From Sphingomonas sp. Leaf17 (GTDB lineage: Bacteria; Pseudomonadota; Alphaproteobacteria; Sphingomonadales; Sphingomonadaceae), in NCBI RefSeq assembly GCF_001421505.1, contig NZ_LMKL01000001.1, forward strand, positions 558,001 through 622,000: 64,000 bases of DNA, written 5' to 3'. Shown piece by piece: positions 16,296 through 25,395 of the stretch (the first letter of the stretch is position 1; every line of letters begins with the position of its first letter). The notes beneath the pieces were generated by a model that saw only the letters and a program-made list of their open reading frames with translations, made no database searches and was not told the DNA's origin. The translations under genes and the position numbers were made by a program.

Positions 16296-18236
16296 TCAGT
16301 CTGCGGTGTCGGCGGGCGTCAGGCTGCCCGGAAAATAACCGAGATGCGGCGGCTGGTTGTAGGCGGTGTTCTGCCACGCGATACCGGCGCGATAGACGGG
16401 ATCGTGCATCAGCGTCACGAGGCGATGCCGGGTCGGATAGGGCGTGACATAGATACGCAGTTCGCGGTTATCCGCCGATCGCCAAACGACCTCCTCGCGC
16501 CAGTCACCCAGAATATCCGCCTGCAACGCCGGATTGCCCTTGGTCCCGTTGTTCGACGCGACGTCGTCCGGATGCAGCAGCGGCACCGCCGTCCCGGTCT
16601 TCCAGTCCCATTTGCTGATCGTCGTCCCGTCCAGCAATTCCCGCAACAGGTCACCGTCCCAGTAGAGCGCGAAGTTGGTCTGGCGCGGTGCGGGGCCGAT
16701 CGCATTGCCCTTCACGTCGAACAACTCGCGGCTGTTCGATCCCCAGAACTCCGCCCCGACATGGCGCGGGTCGATATCGGCGGCGAGGCCACGCCCGGTG
16801 TCGGTTTCGGCGGGTTTGGACCACAAGACGCGGCCAGTGCGCGCGTCGAGCAGGGCCGATCCGATGCCGCCATTGGTCTTCACCTGTTCAAAGACGCCCC
16901 ATTTCTCCAGGCCCGGCCGCAGCGGATCGAGATCGGCGACATGCATCGCGTCGCCGTGGAACAACGGCACGGTCCACAGCCCCCTGCCGTCGTCGTCGAT
17001 CGCCATCGAGCCATAGACGACCTCGTCGCGGCCATCGCCGTCGACATCGGCGATGCTCAACTGGTGATTGCCCCGGTCGCCATAGTCGGCGTTGCCCGGC
17101 GCGGCGCTGTCGAACAGCCAGCGTTTCACGAGCTTGTCGCCGCGATAGTCCCAGGCCGCGACGACGCTGCGGGCATAATAGCCGCGACCGAAGATCATGC
17201 TCGGCAGCCGCCCGTCGAGCCAGGCCATGCCGGCTAGGAACCGGTCGGACCGATTGGCATAGCCGTCACCCCAAGTGTCACGCATCTGCTCGAACGTCGG
17301 ATTGCCGCCGGGATAGCGCGGCGGGTCATAGGCGGCGGTGGCGAGTGCCCGGCCGGTGCGGCCGTCGAACACGGTCAGATATTCCGGTCCCTTCAGGATG
17401 CGACCGACCAGCGGCGCGACCTTCGTGCCATCCGCCAGCACCTTGGCACCGGTCCTGTCCGGCTGCGGCACTTCGCCGTCACGACCGCGCCAGTCGGCGT
17501 TCGCATCACCGATCACCACGCCGGTGCCGTCCACGGTACCGTCGGCGGTCTTAATCGCCACCTCGGCGCGGCCGTCGCCATCGTAATCGGCGACCTGGAT
17601 CTGCGTATAATGCGCGCCGGCGCGGATGTTGCGGCCAAGGTCGATCCGCCACAGCCGCTTGCCGTCGAGCATATAGGCGTCGACGAACACGCTGCCGGTA
17701 TAGCCGGCCTGGCTGTTGTCGTGGCTGTTAGTTGGATCCCACTTCAGGATCATTTCATATCGCCCATCGCCGTCGAGATCGCCGACGCTGACGTCATTGG
17801 CGGTGTAGGTATAGGCCTCGCCATCCGGCGTCGTGCCGCCGGGCGGTGGTGTCAGGGGTATCGACAGATAGCCTTGCGGTGCCATCAGCGCCAGCCGGTC
17901 CGACCGCGCAGCCGCGCCCGCTTCGGCCGACCCCGCTCCGACCGCGCGCACGGTATAGCGCGCCTTGGCGCTGCCGTTGCGGTCGACGAACGCGGTCGCA
18001 TCGGCAATCGGCCGCGTCGTGATCCTGCGGCCATCACGATAGACGTCGAAGCGGGTCGCGGACGGATCGTCGCGCAGCAGTCGCCAGCTGACGAGCCAGC
18101 CGCCGCCCCGCGCCGGCGTCGCGACGATGCCGCGATCGAGCCGTTCGACCGGGCGCGGTTGCGCCGCCGCCCCGACAGGCACACAGGTCCCGATCATCAG
18201 TCCCAGCACGGCGTTGCGGCATCGCGTCATCATCAT
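16296..18236 (-). CDS. Rhamnogalacturonan lyase (PL11)
   Basis: 646 aa secreted lyase. A signal peptide (to about GAAA, residue 25) precedes a fibronectin-like N-terminal stretch, then the eight-bladed propeller with repeated calcium loops of the form DxDGDG (GDLDGDGRYE, ADYDGDGRAE, ADVDGDGRDE). Hallmark segments PPGGTTPDGEAYTYTANDVS and MILKWDPTNSHDNSQ match the YesW/YesX type. The enzyme cuts Rha-GalA bonds in RG-I by beta-elimination, leaving unsaturated GalA ends that GH105 removes. It is convergent with PL22 and divergent from the next TonB receptor. Confidence 0.93.
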   Translation of the reverse strand: MMMTRCRNAVLGLMIGTCVPVGAAAQPRPVERLDRGIVATPARGGGWLVSWRLLRDDPSATRFDVYRDGRRITTRPIADATAFVDRNGSAKARYTVRAVGAGSAEAGAAARSDRLALMAPQGYLSIPLTPPPGGTTPDGEAYTYTANDVSVGDLDGDGRYEMILKWDPTNSHDNSQAGYTGSVFVDAYMLDGKRLWRIDLGRNIRAGAHYTQIQVADYDGDGRAEVAIKTADGTVDGTGVVIGDANADWRGRDGEVPQPDRTGAKVLADGTKVAPLVGRILKGPEYLTVFDGRTGRALATAAYDPPRYPGGNPTFEQMRDTWGDGYANRSDRFLAGMAWLDGRLPSMIFGRGYYARSVVAAWDYRGDKLVKRWLFDSAAPGNADYGDRGNHQLSIADVDGDGRDEVVYGSMAIDDDGRGLWTVPLFHGDAMHVADLDPLRPGLEKWGVFEQVKTNGGIGSALLDARTGRVLWSKPAETDTGRGLAADIDPRHVGAEFWGSNSRELFDVKGNAIGPAPRQTNFALYWDGDLLRELLDGTTISKWDWKTGTAVPLLHPDDVASNNGTKGNPALQADILGDWREEVVWRSADNRELRIYVTPYPTRHRLVTLMHDPVYRAGIAWQNTAYNQPPHLGYFPGSLTPADTAD

Positions 18237-18276
18237 CTCCCACGGGGCCGGCCCGTTTATACTGTTTATCCCAATT

Positions 18277-18304
18277 ATTATGATTGCCCTTCAGTAAATG
18301 GCAA
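18277..18304 (-). promoter_or_regulatory. Candidate sigma-70-type promoter for PL11
   Basis: Read on the minus strand: -35 TTGCCA (18299-18304), a 16-base spacer, and -10 CATAAT (18277-18282), each 5 of 6 to consensus, about 40 bases upstream of the PL11 start. This is a prediction by pattern only. Confidence 0.35.
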
Positions 18305-18325
18305 ACTAATAACGGAACAGAGCCT

Positions 18326-18335
18326 CACAATGTGG
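18326..18335 (+). promoter_or_regulatory. Candidate operator CACAATGTGG
   Basis: CACA-A-TGTG is an odd-length palindrome followed by G. Close variants lie before rhaM (25056-25066) and before the 39600 receptor (39545-39555). It could be the site of the nearby IclR regulator or another sugar regulator. Confidence 0.35.
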
Positions 18336-18555
18336 TTTTCGCCGGTCAGCGCGCCGGTGCAGGCGACGGTAATGACCGCGTCGAGATTAGGGGATGATGA
18401 TGACACGGCCCGACACCCGAAATGCCCGACCGACCGATCGCACGATACGATGCGATACCGCCGCGGCATCGCGAGCCGCCGTCTAGCATCCAGGTATCAG
18501 CACCGGACCAGCGCCCGAATGTGGCCGTCCGGCACGTCTCAGGGGGGAGAACATC

Positions 18556-21500
18556 ATGACAGTTCACAACGGGTCGGCCCGCAATCTGGCGATCACCACG
18601 TCCGCGCTCGCAATCATGCTGGGATGCGCCGCACCGGCGACCGCGCAAACCACCCCGCCGGTGACACCGGTTGCACCCACCGCGCCCCGGACCACGCAGG
18701 CCCCCACCCCCGACACGACGACCCCCGATACCACCGCACTCGACGAGGCCACCACCGAGGATATTCTGGTCGTCGGCACACGCGCGTCGCTGCAATCCGC
18801 CATCGCCCGCAAGCGCAAGGCCGGCACTGTCGTCGACTCGATCGTCGCCGACGACATCGCCAGCTTCCCCGACAAGAATATCGGCGACTCCCTGGCGCGC
18901 ATCACCGGCGTGCAGTTGAGCCGTGATTTCGGCGAGGGGCAGGCGGTGTCGATCCGCGGCGTCGAGCCGGATCTGAACCGCGTCGAGATCAACGGCGTCA
19001 CCCAGGCCAGCGCCGATGGCAGCCGGTCGGGTGACCTTCGCGATCTGGCGACCGAACTCGTCAAGTCGATCGACGTCTACAAGGGCTACACCGTCGATCT
19101 GACCGAGGGCGGTCTTGGCGGCACGGTCAGCGTGGAGACGCGGCGTCCGCTCGAATTGCTGAAGCCGCTGGCCAGCCTCGTGGTTTCGGCCCAGCATCTC
19201 GATACCGCGCAGCAATGGCGCCCCCGCCTGACGGCCATCGTCGGCACGCCGCGCTTCCTCCTCGACGGCCTCGGCTTCCTCGGCACCGTCAACTACGAGA
19301 AGAAGCAGCTTCGCCAGGATTATATCAGCAACACCAACTGGAAGCGGATCGCCGATTTCGACCGGTCGGACGAAAAGACCATCGCCAACCCCGCCTATGC
19401 CAATTTCAACACCTATGGCAGCTGCGCCGGTGTCGGTGGCGCAAACGCATCCGCGGCGACCGCGCGGCGGCTGGCCTGCGAAACGCAGTTCTTCGACTGG
19501 GTGCCGACCGTGCCGCGCCTGCGCCAGCGTCGCATCGACGACCAGCGCCTGTCGGCCGATCTGCAGGTCCAATACGAATTCGCGCCCAATTTCCGCGCGT
19601 TCGCCGAAGCCATCATCACCAATCGCAAGCAGCAGTTCAACGACGTCAACTACTCGCTCGACCTCGGCCGGTTCGAACGCTTCAATTACGACGCGCCGCT
19701 ACCCGTCGGCCTGAACGGGGCCACGTCGCGCCCGCAGATTTCTGCCGGTACGTCGACGAGTGAAAACCACGTCGTCACCAGCGCGCTGACCGCGGTCAAT
19801 TCGGTCAATGTCGGTACCGCGACCGCCCCCATCTGGAACGGCGCCAGCAACATCCTTGGCGTGCAGCGCCGCGATTTCCAGTACGACCAGAAGACCCGCT
19901 ATTACCTGACCGGTTTCGACTGGACGTTCGACAACCTGAAGCTCAAGGCGCTTGCGTCCCATTCGACGGGGCGGACCGTCAACGACACCAATCTGCTGGC
20001 CTATTCGACCGGCATCGGCGGTATCACCATCGACCGGCGCAACGACCTTGGCATTCCGGTGTTCGTGTTCCCCGAAAACTTCGACCCGGCATCGACCAGC
20101 GCCTATGTCCGGCCCGGCGGCATCAACGCCCCCGGACGCCAGGCCGGGCCGACCGTGCAGTACCGCCCCAGCGACAACAACAACAAGGAAGACCAGCTGA
20201 AGCTGGATGCGGACTGGAAAACCAACCTGCCGTTCCTGACCAGCATCGAATATGGTGGCCAGTTCCGGTGGCAGGAATACGAGAATTACAACGGCGGCGG
20301 TTCGCGCCTGCTGCGGCCGGCCGTGTCGGCCAACCCATCGACCGGCACCCCGGCGGTTCCGGCCGTGTACCAGACCAGCGCGAACGTCTCCTATACGACC
20401 GTGGTGACGGACACGCCGCCGGCCGTCCGCGCCGCCAACACCTATTACATGACCCAGGCGCAATATGCGCAGTTCATCGCCACGAATTCGGGCCGCCTGC
20501 CCGGCGCGCCGCTGTTCTCCGGCCTTCAGGGCGCGCCGGACGGCCTGCCGGGGCAATTGTCGGTGCCGGCGATCAACTTCGGCCAGCTCGGCCAGATCTA
20601 TGACCTCTCGGGCTTCGACCAGGATCTCGTCCGCAACGCCGATGGCCTCGCGCAGATTCCGACGGTGTTCATCAAGGAGACGATCGCCGCCGCCTATCTG
20701 AAGGGCAATTTCGAGCAGGACGTGTTCGGCATGCGGTTCAGCGGCAACGCCGGCCTGCGCTATATCAAGACCACCGATACCGGCACCGGCACGAACATCA
20801 GCCGCCAGACGCGGGTTCGCCCCGGCACCGGCGTTCCGGGCATCCCGGCGGTCATCGAAACCGTGGTGACCAGCGCCAATGCCCTCTCGCTCCAGAACAG
20901 CTACACGGACTGGCTGCCCGCCTTCAACGGATCACTGGACATCACGCCGAACCTGACCTTCCGCGCCAACTGGGCGCGCAATCTTGCCCGGCCGAAGCCG
21001 ACCGACCTTGTTCCCAACGTCAACTGTCTTGACGACGTGACCGATATCACCGGGCTTCAGGATGCGTGCACCGCCGGCAACCCCGACCTCGTGCCGTATC
21101 GCGCGGATCAGTGGGAAGTGAACCTCGGCTGGTTCCCCAACAAGGATACCGCGCTCAGCATCGGGTATTTCAAGAAGTACGAAAAGAGCTTCGTGATCTC
21201 GAACGTGACGCGCGGCGACGTCGACCTGTTCCAGGACGGCACCCTGTTCTCGGTGCGCCAGCCGGTCAACGGGTTCGGCGCGCTGCTCGACGGGATCGAG
21301 GCCAGCGCGCAGACCGCCTTCACCTTCCTGCCGGCACCGTTCGACGGCTTCGGCGCCAGCGGCAACGTGACCTATGCCCGTGCGATCCGCACCAACCTGA
21401 CCAATGTCGCCACCGGCCAGCCGCTCGACGACTATCCCGGCCTGTCGAAATGGACCGCGAATGCCAGCATCTTCTATGACAAGGACTGGCTGAACATCCG

Positions 21501-21759
21501 CGTAAACTACAATTACCGGTCGGACTGGCTGGTGACCGTCGCCGATGTCAATTTCGACAACAGCCCGATCTATCGCGGAGCGGAGGGATATCTCGACGCC
21601 AAGGTCACCTTCCGCTTCCCCGAACAGCATACCAACGTCTTCATGGAAATGCAGAACATCAACAAGGAATCGTCGCGCAGCTTCATCGACAAGGCGCGGC
21701 CGGTTGAATATTACTATGCCGGACAGCGTTTCTTCGCTGGTTTCCAGGTCAAGTTCTGA
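18556..21759 (+). CDS. TonB-dependent receptor (sugar-type, full length)
   Basis: 1067 aa. The signal peptide (to ATAQ, about residue 34) is followed by a long Thr/Pro-rich linker, a TonB-box-like EDILVVGTR, the plug (SIVADDIASFPDKNIGDSLA, then RITGVQLSRDFGEGQAVSIR), the barrel and a C-terminal FAGFQVKF. The plug wording is typical of the sphingomonad/Xanthomonas carbohydrate TBDR group. Its place between RG-I lyases and the rhamnose operon suggests uptake of RG-I oligosaccharides. The start ATG has GGGGGGAGA 5 bases upstream. An intrinsic terminator follows. Confidence 0.93.
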   Translation: MTVHNGSARNLAITTSALAIMLGCAAPATAQTTPPVTPVAPTAPRTTQAPTPDTTTPDTTALDEATTEDILVVGTRASLQSAIARKRKAGTVVDSIVADDIASFPDKNIGDSLARITGVQLSRDFGEGQAVSIRGVEPDLNRVEINGVTQASADGSRSGDLRDLATELVKSIDVYKGYTVDLTEGGLGGTVSVETRRPLELLKPLASLVVSAQHLDTAQQWRPRLTAIVGTPRFLLDGLGFLGTVNYEKKQLRQDYISNTNWKRIADFDRSDEKTIANPAYANFNTYGSCAGVGGANASAATARRLACETQFFDWVPTVPRLRQRRIDDQRLSADLQVQYEFAPNFRAFAEAIITNRKQQFNDVNYSLDLGRFERFNYDAPLPVGLNGATSRPQISAGTSTSENHVVTSALTAVNSVNVGTATAPIWNGASNILGVQRRDFQYDQKTRYYLTGFDWTFDNLKLKALASHSTGRTVNDTNLLAYSTGIGGITIDRRNDLGIPVFVFPENFDPASTSAYVRPGGINAPGRQAGPTVQYRPSDNNNKEDQLKLDADWKTNLPFLTSIEYGGQFRWQEYENYNGGGSRLLRPAVSANPSTGTPAVPAVYQTSANVSYTTVVTDTPPAVRAANTYYMTQAQYAQFIATNSGRLPGAPLFSGLQGAPDGLPGQLSVPAINFGQLGQIYDLSGFDQDLVRNADGLAQIPTVFIKETIAAAYLKGNFEQDVFGMRFSGNAGLRYIKTTDTGTGTNISRQTRVRPGTGVPGIPAVIETVVTSANALSLQNSYTDWLPAFNGSLDITPNLTFRANWARNLARPKPTDLVPNVNCLDDVTDITGLQDACTAGNPDLVPYRADQWEVNLGWFPNKDTALSIGYFKKYEKSFVISNVTRGDVDLFQDGTLFSVRQPVNGFGALLDGIEASAQTAFTFLPAPFDGFGASGNVTYARAIRTNLTNVATGQPLDDYPGLSKWTANASIFYDKDWLNIRVNYNYRSDWLVTVADVNFDNSPIYRGAEGYLDAKVTFRFPEQHTNVFMEMQNINKESSRSFIDKARPVEYYYAGQRFFAGFQVKF

Positions 21760-21770
21760 TCCCTCCCCCT

Positions 21771-21805
21771 TGGCCGGACCGCCCCCATGCGGCCGGCCAT
21801 TTTTT
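21771..21805 (+). terminator. Rho-independent terminator after TonB receptor
   Basis: TGGCCGG (21771-21777) pairs with CCGGCCA (21793-21799), followed at once by six T. It lies 11 bp after the receptor stop and separates the receptor from the IclR-led operon. Confidence 0.75.
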
Positions 21806-21890
21806 CCATTCCTCCACCGCTGCCGTGCGATCCGGGGCGACTGCCATTCGCCGATTGCCAGCATGTAGGAGGCCGTTTTATGGAGTGGGG

Positions 21891-22694
21891 ATGAATACGA
21901 TCACGACGCATGTCGACAAGATGGAGCCGGCCGGCGCAGCCGTCGGCGCGGGCAGCCAGACGCTCATGCGGGGTCTCGACCTGATCGAGGCGGTCAGTCA
22001 CGAGGTGCTGACGCTGAGCGAGCTGGCGGTGAAACTCGACCTGACCAAGAGCACCACGCATCGCCTGTTGAGCGCGCTGGTCGATCGCGGCTACCTCGCG
22101 TTCACGCCGCGCGCGGGCTACCGGCTTGGTCCCAAGCTGCTGTTGCTTGGTACGCTGGCGCAGGCGCAGGCCGATCTTGTCCAGGTCGCCCGCCCCTATC
22201 TGGAGGAGCTTGCCGCCTCGACCGAGGATACGGTGCATCTCGGCGTGTTCGACGGCGATTTCGCGCTGTATCTCGACAAGGTGCCGGGACGGCGGCGGAT
22301 CACGATTTCCAGCCGGGTGGGCGATCGCCAGCCGCTGAGTTCCACCGGACTTGGCAAGGCGCTGATGATCGATTCCCCGCCCGCCTATTGGCAGGAGCGG
22401 TTCGACGCGGACCAGGCCGCCGGCGCACCCAGGGCCGACCCGAAGGTCTGGCGCGAGCGGATGCAGGGCTATGCCCAGTGCGGCCGCGCGTTCGATCTGG
22501 AGGAGAACGAGGACCAGATCCGCTGTGTCGCCGCGCCGATCCGCGATGCCGCCGGCAAGATCGTCGGCGCGATCAGCGTGTCGAGTGCCGCGCAATATAT
22601 GAGCGACGAGCGCATGACCCGTCTGACCGACGAGGTGCGCGGGACCGCCGGCGCCATCAGCCGCGAGCTTGGGTTCGAGGCGCGGACCGACTGA
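21891..22694 (+). CDS. IclR-family transcriptional regulator
   Basis: 267 aa. The N-terminal winged helix (about 28-85; LTLSELAVKLDLTKSTTHRL, then LSALVDRGYL) and the C-terminal effector-binding domain (RVGDRQPLSSTGLGKALM, CVAAPIRDAAGKIVGAISVS) define the family. The ATG at 21891 follows GGAGTGGGG. It leads a run with L-rhamnose dehydrogenase (16-bp gap) and GH28 (2-bp gap), so it likely senses rhamnose, an aldonate or an unsaturated galacturonide and controls pectin genes. Which operator it binds is not known; the CACANTGTG sites are candidates. Confidence 0.92.
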   Translation: MNTITTHVDKMEPAGAAVGAGSQTLMRGLDLIEAVSHEVLTLSELAVKLDLTKSTTHRLLSALVDRGYLAFTPRAGYRLGPKLLLLGTLAQAQADLVQVARPYLEELAASTEDTVHLGVFDGDFALYLDKVPGRRRITISSRVGDRQPLSSTGLGKALMIDSPPAYWQERFDADQAAGAPRADPKVWRERMQGYAQCGRAFDLEENEDQIRCVAAPIRDAAGKIVGAISVSSAAQYMSDERMTRLTDEVRGTAGAISRELGFEARTD

Positions 22695-22710
22695 CCTGAA
22701 GGAGATTATC

Positions 22711-23472
22711 ATGTTGCTTGAAGGCAAGACCGTGCTGGTGACCGGCGCATCGGCGGGTATCGGCCGGGCGGTCGCGATCGGCTGCGCGCGCCACGGCGCC
22801 AACGTCGCGCTGAATTTCGCGCGCGATGTCGACGGGGCGAACAGCGCGGTCGCCGAAATAGAAGCGCTTGGCCGCAAGGGCATCGCCATTCAGGGCGACG
22901 TGGCCGACCCCGCGACCGCCCACGACTTCATCGACCGCGCGGTCGCCGCGCTTGGTCGGGTCGACGTCTTCGTCAACAACGCAGGGATCTGCCCGTTCCA
23001 CGCGTTTCTCGACATGCCGGTCGAGACGTTCGAGCGGACGATGCGCGTCAACCTGCACGGTGCCTATTTCATGGTGCAGGCGGCGGCCAACCAGATGGTG
23101 AAGCAGGGCGACGGCGGGTCGATCATCGCGATGTCGTCGATCTCGGCGCTGGTCGGTGGCGAGTATCAGACGCATTACACGCCGACCAAGGCGGGGCTGC
23201 ATTCGCTGATGCAGTCGGTCGCCATCGCGCTGGGCAAGCATGGGATCCGGTGCAACTCGCTGTTCCCGGGCACGATCCTGACCGACATCAACAAGGACGA
23301 TCTCGCCGATCAGGACAAGCGGTCGTACATGGAAAAGCGGATTCCGCTTGGCCGTCTGGGCAGGCCCGACGATCTGGTCGGACCGACCGTGTTCCTGGCG
23401 TCCGACCTTGCGCAATACGTCACCGGCGCATCGCTGCTGGTCGACGGCGGCATGTATGTGAACCTGCAATAG
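22711..23472 (+). CDS. lra1: L-rhamnose 1-dehydrogenase (SDR)
   Basis: 253 aa short-chain dehydrogenase oxidising L-rhamnose to L-rhamnono-lactone, step 1 of the non-phosphorylating pathway. Cofactor motif TGASAGIG (11-18), NNAG (89-92), Ser142/143 and YTPTK (Tyr156, Lys160) are all present. The stretches NNAGICPFHAFLDMP and SSISALVGGEYQTHYTPTK, and the C-terminal ASLLVDGGMYVNLQ, are those of characterised Azotobacter and Sphingomonas rhamnose dehydrogenases. The ATG has AAGGAG 7 bases upstream. The remaining pathway genes are on the minus strand at 35382-39170. Confidence 0.9.
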   Translation: MLLEGKTVLVTGASAGIGRAVAIGCARHGANVALNFARDVDGANSAVAEIEALGRKGIAIQGDVADPATAHDFIDRAVAALGRVDVFVNNAGICPFHAFLDMPVETFERTMRVNLHGAYFMVQAAANQMVKQGDGGSIIAMSSISALVGGEYQTHYTPTKAGLHSLMQSVAIALGKHGIRCNSLFPGTILTDINKDDLADQDKRSYMEKRIPLGRLGRPDDLVGPTVFLASDLAQYVTGASLLVDGGMYVNLQ

Positions 23473-23474
23473 TC

Positions 23475-25007
23475 GTGACCGGTGCCTCGACCGTGACGCG
23501 TCGGGCACTGGGCTTGGGGATCGGCGTCGCGCTGCTCCCCTTCCCCGCGCATGCCGCGACCATGATCGACGTGCGCGATCACGGCGCACGCGGGGACGGG
23601 CGGACGATCGACAGCCCGGCGATCAACGCCGCGATCACCGCCGCCGCCAGGGCCGGCGGGGGCACCGTGGCCATTCCGCCGGGCCGCTATCTGTGTTTTT
23701 CGATCCGTCTGAAAAGCCGTGTGACGATCCAGTTTGCCAAAGGCGCGGTGATCGAGGCGGCGGATCCGGCCCGGCATGCCGGACGCTACGACCTGCCCGA
23801 AGACAATGGCGAGCAGCTGTATCAGGATTTCGGCCACAGCCACTGGCGCAACAGCCTGTTCTGGGGCGAGGACGTCGAGGATGTCGCGATAGTCGGTCCC
23901 GGCCTGATCCACGGGGCCGGGCTGACGCGCGACGGTCCCGGCGCGCGCTGGAAGGCGCAGACCGGCGAGCGGCCGCTGTCGATGCGTCAGATGAGCGCGG
24001 CCGAGATCGCCCGGCTGGAACCCGACGCGACGCGCATGAACGGCCTTGGCAACAAGGGAATCGCGTTCAGGAACGGGCGCAATATCCGCCTGTCGGGGTT
24101 CTCGATGCTGCGCTGCGGGCATTTCGCGATTCTCGCGACGGGTACGCAGCACCTGCATATCCACGACCTGACCATCGACACCGACCGCGACGGCATCGAC
24201 CTGGATTGCGTCCGGCATACCGTCGTCGAACGATGCCGCGTGAACACCCCCAATGACGACGCGATCGTCATCAAGAGCAGCTTCGCGCTGGGTCGCGCCA
24301 TCGCATCGCAGGACGTGACCGTGCGCCACTGCGCGGTTTCCGGCCATGACCTTGGCACCATGCTGGACGGTACGCGCCGGACGACGCAACTCCTTGCGCC
24401 GGACCGCGACCGGGTGACCGGCCGGATCAAGCTGGGGACCGAAAGCAATGGCGGCTACCGGCGGATCCTGATCGAGGATTGCAGCTTCACCCATTGTCGC
24501 GGTCTGGCGCTGGAGACGGTCGACGGCGGCGTGATGGAGGACGTCGTCGTGCGGCGGATCACCATGCGCGACGTGACGACCGCGCCGCTGTTCCTGCGGA
24601 TCGGCGACCGGCGGCGTGGGCCGGCGGGTACCGGCGTCGGTGCGATCCGCCGGGTGACGCTCAGCGAAATCGACGCGACCGGGATCGACCACCGCTTTGC
24701 CGCGACGATCGCCGGCCTTCCCGGCCACCCGGTCGAGGATCTGACGCTGTCCCATATCCATCTGTCCTATCGCGGTGGCGGCACCGCCGAGGACGCGGCG
24801 CGCCGGCCGGAGGAACTGGCCGGTGCCTATCCCGAACCCAGCATGTTCGGCGTGCTGCCTGCTTGGGGCCTGTGGGTTCGCCATGCACGCAGGCTGACGA
24901 TCGACCGTCTGGACCTCGCCACGACCGCAGCCGACGCTCGCCCGCCGTTCGTCTTTGCTGATGCGACTGGACTTTCGATAACCGGCACGCCGCTCTGGCG
25001 CGGTTAG
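23475..25007 (+). CDS. Glycoside hydrolase family 28 (polygalacturonase / RG hydrolase type)
   Basis: About 510 aa from the GTG at 23475, 2 bp after lra1 (GTG at 23493 is an alternative). An exported N-terminus (VTRRALGLGIGVALLPFPAH) precedes the right-handed beta-helix. GH28 motifs are DTDRDGID (235-242), NDD (260-262), GHD (290-292) and RIK (317-319). Family members hydrolyse GalA-GalA or GalA-Rha bonds with inversion. The context favours an exo-enzyme on pectic oligomers, but endo/exo mode and substrate cannot be read directly. Confidence 0.87.
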   Translation: MTGASTVTRRALGLGIGVALLPFPAHAATMIDVRDHGARGDGRTIDSPAINAAITAAARAGGGTVAIPPGRYLCFSIRLKSRVTIQFAKGAVIEAADPARHAGRYDLPEDNGEQLYQDFGHSHWRNSLFWGEDVEDVAIVGPGLIHGAGLTRDGPGARWKAQTGERPLSMRQMSAAEIARLEPDATRMNGLGNKGIAFRNGRNIRLSGFSMLRCGHFAILATGTQHLHIHDLTIDTDRDGIDLDCVRHTVVERCRVNTPNDDAIVIKSSFALGRAIASQDVTVRHCAVSGHDLGTMLDGTRRTTQLLAPDRDRVTGRIKLGTESNGGYRRILIEDCSFTHCRGLALETVDGGVMEDVVVRRITMRDVTTAPLFLRIGDRRRGPAGTGVGAIRRVTLSEIDATGIDHRFAATIAGLPGHPVEDLTLSHIHLSYRGGGTAEDAARRPEELAGAYPEPSMFGVLPAWGLWVRHARRLTIDRLDLATTAADARPPFVFADATGLSITGTPLWRG

Positions 25008-25055
25008 CATTTGACCTGAGCGCCCAAGACCTTTACCAAATCGTACAGAACAATA

Positions 25056-25066
25056 CCACATAGTGG
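25056..25066 (+). promoter_or_regulatory. Candidate operator CCACATAGTGG upstream of rhaM
   Basis: An imperfect palindrome (CCAC-ATA-GTGG) lies 14 bases before the rhaM start in a 73-bp gap. On the minus strand it reads CTATGTGG, also present at 39528-39535. A strong ribosome site GGAGGGG (25070-25076) follows. The gap may hold a second promoter for rhaM and the downstream hydrolases. Confidence 0.35.
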
Positions 25067-25080
25067 ATTGGAGGGGTGCG

Positions 25081-25395
25081 ATGTCGATCCATGCGGTCAG
25101 GATGCAGTTGAAGCCCGGCGTGGTCGACGAGTATCGCAAGCGCCACGACGAGATCTGGCCCGAGCTGTCCGCGCTGCTGACCGAGAGCGGCATTCACGAT
25201 TATTCGATCTTCCTCGACGAAGGCACGCTGTCACTGTTCGCGGTCCTGAAGCTGGCCGAACCGAACACGCGCGATACCCTGCCCGATCATCCGGTGATGA
25301 AGCGCTGGTGGGATTACATGGCCCCGCTGATGGAGGTCGAGCCGGACAATCGCCCGCGCGAATGGACGCTGCCTATGATCTTCCACCATGACTGA
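25081..25395 (+). CDS. rhaM: L-rhamnose mutarotase
   Basis: 104 aa, the usual RhaM length. It interconverts alpha- and beta-L-rhamnopyranose. The active-site residues Tyr18, His22, Tyr41 and Trp76 fall at the same numbers as in E. coli RhaM (EYRKRHDEIWPEL, HDYSIFLD, KRWWDYM). The ATG at 25081 has GGAGGGG upstream; a start at 25063 would add six residues without a ribosome site. The end overlaps the GH35 start by 8 bp. It is a small cytoplasmic enzyme supplying the correct anomer to the dehydrogenase. Confidence 0.93.
   Translation: MSIHAVRMQLKPGVVDEYRKRHDEIWPELSALLTESGIHDYSIFLDEGTLSLFAVLKLAEPNTRDTLPDHPVMKRWWDYMAPLMEVEPDNRPREWTLPMIFHHD

Larger units (their letters stand above)
18237..18555. 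promoter_or_regulatory. Divergent control region of PL11 and TonB receptor
   Basis: This 319-bp gap is AT-rich near PL11. It holds a candidate minus-strand promoter (18277-18304) and a CACA-N-TGTG palindrome (18326-18335) described separately. The remainder up to the receptor start has a strong ribosome site (GGGGGGAGA at 18544-18550) and no gene that I can support. Confidence 0.5.

Noticed and set aside
23310..25193. 627-codon open frame on the - strand
   Set aside because: Antisense to GH28 and rhaM; no domain, no ribosome site.
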